Assembly: GCA_035621215.1 (NCBI GenBank)
Contig: CP141729.1
Span: 1,386,944-1,450,943, forward strand
Direction: 5' to 3'
Length of the DNA stretch: 64,000 nt
DNA from: Oscillospiraceae bacterium MB08-C2-2
Lineage (GTDB): Bacteria; Bacillota; Clostridia; Oscillospirales; Ruminococcaceae
Below the pieces are notes generated by a model. It worked only from the letters and a program-made list of their open reading frames with translations, did not search any database and was not told where the DNA came from. The translations under genes were made by a program, and so were the position numbers. Below, in pieces: positions 58,163 to 64,000 of the stretch. Each line of letters opens with the position of its first letter. Positions within the stretch are counted from its first letter, which is position 1.

Positions 58163-59467
58163 TCAAAGCTTGCGGTTATCGGTTACCCTCTTTGCCTTGC
58201 CCTCACTGCGGGAGATGGTTTTTGGCTCCACCAGCTTGACCGTTGCGGCCAGCCCCAGCGTGGAAAGCAGTGCCGATTTGATTTTCTTTTCAATGTATTC
58301 CAGCGAGCGAACGGTATCCGAGAACATTTCCGCTCCCAGCTCCACCTGCACCTCAAGGGTATCCAGATTGTCGATGCGATCCACCACCAAATGATAGTTG
58401 GGTGTGGCCAGATTCAGTTCCAGCAGCACACTTTCAATCTGGGAGGGGAACACATTCACACCACGGATAATGAGCATATCATCGGTACGTCCGCAGGGTT
58501 TGCTCATTTTGATCAGCGTGCGCCCGCAGGAGCAGGGCTGGCGGCTCAGGCTGGCAATATCCCGGGTGCGGTACCGCAGAAGAGGCAGAGCCTCCTTGGC
58601 AATGCAGGTAAAGACCAGCTCTCCCTGCTCACCATCCGGCAAAACCTCGCCGGTTTCAGGGTTGATGATTTCGGGGATGAATTTATCTTCGTTGATGTGC
58701 ATGCCGGTTTGCTCACAGCATTCAAAGCTGACACCCGGCCCCATAATCTCCGAAAGACCGTAAATATCATAGGCCTTGATGCAAAGCTGCTCTTCAATTT
58801 CTTTGCGCATTTCCTCTGTCCACGGCTCTGCACCGAAAATACCGGCCCGCAGAGGCAGGGACGCCGGATCAATGCCCTTTTCCCGGAGGGTTTCCGCAAT
58901 AAACAGCGCATAGGAGGGGGTACAGCACAGAATGTTGGAGCCAAAATCCTGTATAATATCAATCTGCCGCTTTGTGTTGCCGGAAGAACAGGGAATGGCG
59001 GTGGCTCCCAGCCGCTCCACACCGTAGTGGAGGCCCAAGCCCCCGGTAAAGAGCCCGTAGCCATAGGCTACATGAACAAAGTCGCTTTTGGTTGCCCCTG
59101 CCGCTACCAGTGCCCGGGCGGCATCCTCTGCCCAATCGTCAATATCCCGCTGGGTATAGCCGACCACGGTCTGCTTGCCGGTGGTGCCGCTGGAAGCGTG
59201 AACACGCACCAGCTGATCCCGGGGAACCGCAAAAAGGCCGAAGGGATAGGTATCCCGGAAATCCTGCTTGACGGTAAAAGGCAGCTTGGAAAGATCATCC
59301 ACCGATTGGATATCCCCGATGGAAAGACCCATCTCATCCAGCTTTTTCCGGTAAAAGGGAACATTGGTATAGCAGCGGGCCACGGTCTCCCGCAAACGCC
59401 AGGATTGCAGCTCCCGCAGCTTTTCACGGCTGGCGCACTCAATTTCCTCGTTGAAATAATGGGGCAC
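58163..59467 (-). CDS. paaK: Phenylacetate-CoA ligase 1
   Basis: The 434-residue protein is an AMP-forming acyl-CoA ligase of the PaaK group: ATP-binding loop [18 protein letters not shown]5-like [13 protein letters not shown], and C-terminal [19 protein letters not shown]. It interconverts aryl acetates and their CoA esters. Beside IorAB it may run toward ATP from arylacetyl-CoA, or activate free arylacetates. The GTG at 59467 is chosen because AAGGAG lies nine bases upstream; an in-frame TTG directly abuts that site and is unlikely. Confidence 0.92.
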   Translation of the reverse strand: MPHYFNEEIECASREKLRELQSWRLRETVARCYTNVPFYRKKLDEMGLSIGDIQSVDDLSKLPFTVKQDFRDTYPFGLFAVPRDQLVRVHASSGTTGKQTVVGYTQRDIDDWAEDAARALVAAGATKSDFVHVAYGYGLFTGGLGLHYGVERLGATAIPCSSGNTKRQIDIIQDFGSNILCCTPSYALFIAETLREKGIDPASLPLRAGIFGAEPWTEEMRKEIEEQLCIKAYDIYGLSEIMGPGVSFECCEQTGMHINEDKFIPEIINPETGEVLPDGEQGELVFTCIAKEALPLLRYRTRDIASLSRQPCSCGRTLIKMSKPCGRTDDMLIIRGVNVFPSQIESVLLELNLATPNYHLVVDRIDNLDTLEVQVELGAEMFSDTVRSLEYIEKKIKSALLSTLGLAATVKLVEPKTISRSEGKAKRVTDNRKL

Positions 59468-59520
59468 TGGTATCAACTCCTTATCCTATACGGAATCTTC
59501 TTAAACTATTATACTATTCG

Positions 59521-60102
59521 TTATGGATGCTCATAGCCAAGAACAAAGGCCCGCTTGTTCATCTCCAAGAACTTTGGCGGCACCACCTTGGTCAAGGCTT
59601 TTTCCCACACCTCTTTGGGGTAGGGAAGCTGTTTGGCCAAAGCACCCATCAGAACCACGTTCACTGCCTTGGCATTGCCTGCCTCGGCCGCAACGGCAAG
59701 GCCATCCATAGCCAGAAGCTTTACCCCAGCGGCTGTGAGCTCCTCCAGCAGGTTTTGGGGATACTGAGCACTGCCTATGATCACCGGCATCGGGTCAATC
59801 TTCTGATCGTTGACCACAATGGTTCCGCCCTTTTTGAGGAAGGGCAGATACCGCACCGCCTCCAGCAGTTCAAAGGCCACCATCACATCGGCTTCGCCTG
59901 CATCAATCAAAGGGGAATAAACCTTTTCCCCGTATTTTACATAGGTGACCACCGAGCCGCCCCGCTGGCTCATACCATGAACCTCCGAGACCTTTACATC
60001 GTAGCCCTGATCGCAAACCACCTCACCCAGTAGCTTGCTGGCCAAAAGGGTGCCCTGCCCGCCTACACCTACAATCAATATACTGGTTACATCCTTGCTC
60101 AT
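59521..60102 (-). CDS. iorB: Indolepyruvate:ferredoxin oxidoreductase beta subunit
   Basis: The 193-residue protein is the IorB-type gamma/beta subunit of 2-ketoacid:ferredoxin oxidoreductases, with GVGGQGTLLASKLLGEV at the start and the EVHGMSQRGGSVVTYVKYG motif. With IorA it oxidises aryl pyruvates (from Trp, Phe, Tyr) to arylacetyl-CoA and reduces ferredoxin, which can feed the hydrogenase. GGGGAGG precedes the ATG. It lies three bases after iorA. Confidence 0.94.
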   Translation of the reverse strand: MSKDVTSILIVGVGGQGTLLASKLLGEVVCDQGYDVKVSEVHGMSQRGGSVVTYVKYGEKVYSPLIDAGEADVMVAFELLEAVRYLPFLKKGGTIVVNDQKIDPMPVIIGSAQYPQNLLEELTAAGVKLLAMDGLAVAAEAGNAKAVNVVLMGALAKQLPYPKEVWEKALTKVVPPKFLEMNKRAFVLGYEHP

Positions 60103-60105
60103 TGC

Positions 60106-61839
60106 TTATTCCTCCCCTTTGATGGCCCCAAAACGGCAAAGGGACACGCACTGCCCGCAGCCGACGCATTGATTGGCATCGATGGAAGCCTTTTTATCAT
60201 ACAGGCTGATGGCCGGGCAGCCGATTTGGAAGCAGGCTTTACAGCCGGTGCAGGCCTCCCGGTTAATGGAGAGGGCTGGCTTATGCACAACGTTTTTCAG
60301 CAAAGCGCAAGGCCGCCGGGAAATAATCACAGAGGGCTCCTCTGCGGCCATTTCCTCCTTGATGGCTTCCACACACTCGCTCATATAATAGGGGTCAACC
60401 ACCCGCACCCGGCCGATGCCCACTGCCTTGGCCAGCGCCTCCAAATCCACCTTGGAGGTGGGGTCTCCCGATAGGGTCAGGCCGGTGGTGGGATTTTGCT
60501 GATGGCCGGTCATGCCGGTGATGGAATTATCCAGAATAATGGTGACAGTATTGCCGCCGTTATAGGCCACGTTAATCAGCCCGGTAACGCCAGAATGCAT
60601 AAAGGTGGAATCCCCGATAACCGCCACAGCCGCCTTGCCGTTTTCTTTGCCCACCGCTTTGCTGTAGCCATGAGCGCCGGGAATGGAGGCTCCCATGCAG
60701 ACACAGGAATCTATAGCGGCAAGGGGTGCGCCTGCACCCAGTGTATAGCAGCCGATATCGCCGCTGACAAAGGCCTTGTTCTTTTTCAGGGCATAGAAAA
60801 TCCCCCGATGCGGGCAGCCTGCACACATAACCGGCGGGCGGCCGGGTACCGGGACATCCAACTGAGCGAAATCATTCTTTTGATTCAACAGTTTTTCCCG
60901 GATGATGCTTTGGGAAAGCTCTCCGCAAAAGGAAAAGAGCTCCTTGCCAATTACCGGAATGCCGTACTTCTTGCAGTGGGTCTCGATGAAATCATCCAGC
61001 TCTTCCACCACATACAGGGTATCCACCTGAGCGGCAAACTCCTCAATCAAGCGAACCGGCAGAGGATACACCATCCCCAGCTTGAGATAGCTGGCATTTT
61101 CCCCCAGTGCCTCCCGGGCATACTGGTAGGAAATACCGGAGGTGATCACACCGATTTTTTTGCTGTGGTATTCCACCCGGTTGAGGGGGGAAGTTTCGGC
61201 ATATTCGGTGAGGCGGCGGGTGCGCTCCTCCACCACCACGTGGCGGGGGCGGGCCATAGCCGGCATCATAACGTATTTTTGCGGGTCTTTTTTGTAGGGA
61301 ATCAGTTCCTTTTCCTGCCGCTCCTGCACATTGCAGAGGCTACGGGAATGGGATACCCGGGTGGTCAGCCGAAGCAGCACCGGGGTATCAAACTCCTCGG
61401 AAAGCGCATAAGCCAGCTTGGTGTATTCAAGACACTCCTGAGAATCCGCCGGCTCCAGCATGGGAACCTTGGAAGCCTTGGCGTGGTTGCGGCTATCCTG
61501 TTCGTTTTGGGAGGAATGCATTCCCGGATCATCGGCCACGGCGATTACCAGCCCGCCGTTTACACCGGTATAGGAAACGGTATAAAGGGGATCGGCGGCC
61601 ACATTCAGCCCCACATGCTTCATAGCGGAAAAGGCTCTTGCCCCGCCCAGCGAAGCCCCGATGGAGGTTTCCAGCGCAACCTTTTCGTTGGGTGCCCATT
61701 CGCTGTAAAGCTCCTTATAGCCTACGGCATATTCTGTAATTTCTGTGCTGGGTGTGCCGGGATAGCTGGATACAACCCGAACTCCAGCCTCATACAAGCC
61801 CCGTGCCACCGCCTGATTGCCTAATAACAGCTCACTCAT
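60106..61839 (-). CDS. iorA: Indolepyruvate:ferredoxin oxidoreductase alpha subunit
   Basis: The 577-residue protein has the N-terminal pyrimidine domain (SYPGTPSTEITEY) and the thiamine-diphosphate-binding domain (GDIGCYTLGAGAPLAAIDSC, GDSTFMHSGVTGLINVAYN). Two C-terminal 4Fe-4S clusters follow (CTGCKACFQIGCP; CVGCGQCVSLC). The first has the irregular CxxCxxxxxC spacing known in IorA. GGAGG precedes the ATG. It is flanked by the two PaaK-type ligase genes on the same strand. Confidence 0.95.
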   Translation of the reverse strand: MSELLLGNQAVARGLYEAGVRVVSSYPGTPSTEITEYAVGYKELYSEWAPNEKVALETSIGASLGGARAFSAMKHVGLNVAADPLYTVSYTGVNGGLVIAVADDPGMHSSQNEQDSRNHAKASKVPMLEPADSQECLEYTKLAYALSEEFDTPVLLRLTTRVSHSRSLCNVQERQEKELIPYKKDPQKYVMMPAMARPRHVVVEERTRRLTEYAETSPLNRVEYHSKKIGVITSGISYQYAREALGENASYLKLGMVYPLPVRLIEEFAAQVDTLYVVEELDDFIETHCKKYGIPVIGKELFSFCGELSQSIIREKLLNQKNDFAQLDVPVPGRPPVMCAGCPHRGIFYALKKNKAFVSGDIGCYTLGAGAPLAAIDSCVCMGASIPGAHGYSKAVGKENGKAAVAVIGDSTFMHSGVTGLINVAYNGGNTVTIILDNSITGMTGHQQNPTTGLTLSGDPTSKVDLEALAKAVGIGRVRVVDPYYMSECVEAIKEEMAAEEPSVIISRRPCALLKNVVHKPALSINREACTGCKACFQIGCPAISLYDKKASIDANQCVGCGQCVSLCRFGAIKGEE

Positions 61840-61874
61840 CTTCTATGTAACCTCCAGTTGCTTACCTGAAAATC

Positions 61875-63173
61875 TCAGATTTTACCCCTTAAATCCACAA
61901 TCCGTTTGGCCTTGCCCTCAAACCGTTCCAGTGTTTTGGGCTGTGCCAGTGAAACCTTTACATCCAGCTGCAAAACCGTTTTCAGCTGGAACCGGACGGT
62001 TTCACGAAGCTGCTCCAGCTCCTTGTAGCGTTCCAGCAGGTCTCCGTTGGTAACCTCCACCACAACCTCCAGATTATCCAGATGGTTTTCACGGCGGATA
62101 ACCAGCTGATAGTGCGGCCCGATATTGGGCACAGAAATCAGCACGCTTTCAATCTGGGAGGGGAACACATTGACCCCCTTAATAATCATCATATCATCGC
62201 TGCGGCCCTTGACCTTATCCATACGCACATGAGTACGCCCACAAGCGCAGGGCTCGTAATTGAGGCGGGTGATATCCTTGGTGCGGTAGCGGATCATGGG
62301 GAAGCCTTCCTTGGTCAGAGTGGTGACCAGCAGCTCTCCATCCTCGCCGGGTGCCTTGGGTGCCAGCGTTTCGCTATCCACAATTTCGGGCAGGAAGTGA
62401 TCCTCTGCAAAATGCAGGCCGCAGTGGCACAGGCACTCACCTGATACACCGGGGCCGTTCAGCTCGGTCAGGCCATAGTTATCGGTGCACATAAGGCCAA
62501 AGTTTTCGGCTATCACGCTGCGCATTTCATTGGAACAGCCCTCGCTGCCAAAAAGCCCGGTACGCAGCCTAAGCTTATCCCGCAGGCCTCTTTCCCGAAC
62601 CAGCTCGCTCATATACAGAGCATAAGAAGGGGTGGAAACCAAGGCAGTGGCACCGAAATCCTCCATCAGCATCAGCTGACGCTGGGTGTTGCCTGAGGAA
62701 GCCGGAACAATGGCAGCACCGATCTTTTCCAAACCGTAATGAAGCCCCAAAGCACCGGTAAACAGGCCATAACCGAAGGAAATCTGCACAATATCCTCCT
62801 CTGTAATGCCCACCGCCACACAGATACGGGCCACCTGATCAGCCCAGTTCTCCAAGTCCTGCCGGGTATAGCCCACCACAATGGGCTTGCCGGTGGTGCC
62901 ACTGGAGGCATGCATCCGCACGATGTTCTTCATAGGCTTTCCGAAAAGGCCATAGGGGTAGGTATCCCGGAGATCATTTTTGGTGGTCACCGGCAGATAC
63001 TGCACATCGGAAAGGCTCTTGATCTTATCCGCAGTCACCTTCATTTCAGCCAGCTTTTTGTGGTAGAAGGGTACATTCCGATCGGCATAATCCACTACCC
63101 ATTTCAGCCGTTCCAGTTGAAGGGCATCCAGCTTAGCCCGGGGCATCGTTTCAATATCTTTTTGCCAAAACAT
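61875..63173 (-). CDS. paaK: Phenylacetate-CoA ligase 2
   Basis: The 432-residue protein is a second PaaK-type ligase: [31 protein letters not shown] and [19 protein letters not shown] are all intact. It is clearly paralogous to, but diverged from, the ligase at 58163. The ATG at 63173 follows GGGTGG; a GTG three codons earlier is the alternative. It is the first gene of the operon. A multi-hairpin element begins about 65 bases upstream. Confidence 0.92.
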   Translation of the reverse strand: MFWQKDIETMPRAKLDALQLERLKWVVDYADRNVPFYHKKLAEMKVTADKIKSLSDVQYLPVTTKNDLRDTYPYGLFGKPMKNIVRMHASSGTTGKPIVVGYTRQDLENWADQVARICVAVGITEEDIVQISFGYGLFTGALGLHYGLEKIGAAIVPASSGNTQRQLMLMEDFGATALVSTPSYALYMSELVRERGLRDKLRLRTGLFGSEGCSNEMRSVIAENFGLMCTDNYGLTELNGPGVSGECLCHCGLHFAEDHFLPEIVDSETLAPKAPGEDGELLVTTLTKEGFPMIRYRTKDITRLNYEPCACGRTHVRMDKVKGRSDDMMIIKGVNVFPSQIESVLISVPNIGPHYQLVIRRENHLDNLEVVVEVTNGDLLERYKELEQLRETVRFQLKTVLQLDVKVSLAQPKTLERFEGKAKRIVDLRGKI

Positions 63174-63237
63174 AGTTTCCACCCATCCTGTTCTTTAATT
63201 TCAGAACCGCTTGTTGCAGTTCACACCCATCCCCTGG

Positions 63238-63397
63238 ATACTCATAGACAAATGAAACGGTGCCCCGCTTCATTTAGACAGGCTTTGCCTGTCTTGCCGA
63301 TTCTCCGGCATATGAGTATGAAGAACGAATACGCCGCTTACAGCGGCGTACGGCAAAAATGCCGTACATACCAAACAGTAAATCAGTTTGGTATGTA
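63238..63397. repeat. Second type of multi-hairpin array
   Basis: ATACTCATA (63238-63246) pairs with TATGAGTAT (63311-63319) and encloses three hairpins: AAATGAA/TTCATTT with inner CGG/CCG at 63250-63275, AGACAGGC/GCCTGTCT at 63276-63294, and TGCCG/CGGCA at 63295-63310. Three more follow: ACGCCGC/GCGGCGT (63331-63349), TACGGCA/TGCCGTA (63349-63366) and a 12-bp stem 63365-63376 with 63386-63397. It has no gene and no sequence match to the 259-bp repeat but shares its architecture. Confidence 0.8.
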
Positions 63398-63450
63398 TTC
63401 TACTATAAAATTATGCAGCCCATACAAAATCGTTCTGCCTCTGTGCTGAA

Positions 63451-63483
63451 CCCGGAGCTCTCACAAGGAGAAAAAGCTCCGGG
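63451..63483. repeat. Inverted repeat in the aryl-pyruvate operon upstream region
   Basis: CCCGGAGCT (63451-63459) pairs with AGCTCCGGG (63475-63483). Neither side has a T-run, so it is not called a terminator. It could be an operator or leader hairpin. Confidence 0.5.
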
Positions 63484-63585
63484 CCTACAGAAATCATATA
63501 ACCTGTATAAGTTTACTATAAAAATATTATAAAAGCAAGGGAAAGGCAGAGTGAATGACTAAGTCAAAGGTCTCTCTTAACGCGA

Positions 63586-63614
63586 TTGACCAAGCCTGCC
63601 AACTATGCTATTCT
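63586..63614 (+). promoter_or_regulatory. Promoter of the GNAT gene
   Basis: TTGACC (63586-63591) and TATTCT (63609-63614) are 17 bases apart and end 33 bases before the start codon. Confidence 0.7.
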
Positions 63615-63647
63615 GTGATTAAATATGTACTGTTGGAGGTAATGAAA

Positions 63648-63929
63648 ATGCCTATGGAGTTTAAATATGAAAGCAACCGAATTTTTTTGCCTGGCCCCGA
63701 TGGTGAGTCGATTGCCTATGTGACCTTCCCCCATGTAAAGGAAGGTGTGGTGGACTTGGACCATACCTTTGTAGACCCTTCTCTGCGAGGGCAGGGTGTG
63801 GCGGATCTTCTGATGCAGGCTGCTGTCAAACACATTCAGTCTCAGGGCCTGCGGATACGCCCCACTTGCCCCTATGCAAGAAAGTGGTTCGCAGCCCATG
63901 CCAGATACGCCCAGCTGCTGGAAGGGTAA
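63648..63929 (+). CDS. Small GNAT-fold N-acetyltransferase (NATD1/YjdJ-like)
   Basis: The 93-residue protein is a minimal GNAT domain. The acetyl-CoA pyrophosphate loop is RGQGVADLLMQAAVKHIQ, preceded by DLDHTFVDPSL, and it ends with RPTCPYARKWFAAH. This is the short NATD1/YjdJ group. The substrate is unknown. The ATG at 63648 is preferred because TGGAGG lies eight bases upstream; another ATG two codons earlier is too close to it. Confidence 0.85.
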   Translation: MPMEFKYESNRIFLPGPDGESIAYVTFPHVKEGVVDLDHTFVDPSLRGQGVADLLMQAAVKHIQSQGLRIRPTCPYARKWFAAHARYAQLLEG

Positions 63930-64000
63930 TCGTCCCAGCAGCGATTTTCAGATACTGAAAGAATATTGCTTGCACCAATTGGATGTACAATGCCGCTGAG

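Noticed and set aside
58124-59536. Long plus-strand frame opposite the first phenylacetate-CoA ligase
   Set aside because: It is a shadow of the minus-strand paaK gene, which has intact adenylation motifs and a proper ribosome site.
63400-63445. Minus-strand promoter (TTGTAT ... TAGAAT) for the PaaK-IorAB operon
   Set aside because: The spacing is 19 bases and both boxes are imperfect. It is not strong enough to list as a feature.

Overview
The window reads as chromosome of an anaerobic, spore-former-related member of the Clostridia, most like the Oscillospirales/Ruminococcaceae. Pointers are the electron-bifurcating type [FeFe] hydrogenase genes, an indolepyruvate:ferredoxin oxidoreductase, a Na+-pumping decarboxylase beta subunit, YtaF and CotH-type proteins, a methionine T-box leader, strong AGGAGG ribosome sites and TTGACA/TATAAT promoters. 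There is no phage, no insertion sequence with a transposase, no CRISPR and no rRNA. One tRNA (Cys) is present. The genus call is inference.

Layout. 0-9.7 kb is a catabolic block: a PrpR/PAS-type sensor fused in frame to the C-terminal part of a DapA-family aldolase, a PucR-type regulator, and on the other strand an old-yellow-enzyme oxidoreductase, an MFS permease, an SDR dehydrogenase and a YkvI-like permease. It ends with an OadB-like sodium pump and a 47-residue OadG-like partner. 10-22.4 kb is a surface-protein block: a 2,268-residue repeat-rich exported protein, a smaller exported protein ending in NPNTG, a secreted transglutaminase-like protein and a LytTR regulator, with a divergent AgrC-like kinase at the far end. 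22.4-28 kb holds an AEC carrier, an ammonium channel fused to a PII domain behind a possible attenuator, a tiny Cys-rich protein and an MFS exporter.

28-35.6 kb holds an OmpR-type two-component system divergent from a VTC / DUF4956 / CotH operon, gene remnants, tRNA-Cys and YtaF. 35.6-44.1 kb is a divergent hydrogenase locus. On the minus strand are HndD, HndC, HndB and a GHKL ATPase. On the plus strand are DRTGG, anti-sigma-like ATPase, hydrogenase-like Fe-S, DRTGG and PHP proteins. A NuoE/HndA subunit gene is not seen. 44-49 kb carries a second NPNTG surface protein behind a structured 249-nt leader and a metNIQ operon under a T-box. 49-57.6 kb has a GntR/ABC operon, DUF4364, HD, ZIP and DtxR-type genes and the tRNA CCA-adding enzyme. 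57.6-63.2 kb is an aryl-pyruvate oxidation operon (two PaaK-type ligases, IorAB, an ACT protein). A small GNAT protein closes the window.

The most unusual structure is non-coding. A ~259-bp element built of seven consecutive hairpins occurs twice (30021-30279 and 53534-53791), with base changes that preserve pairing in two stems. A third, unrelated array of hairpins lies at 63238-63397. The best protein oddity is the PrpR/PAS::DapA chimera at the left edge, which is either a real deletion fusion or an assembly mis-join.
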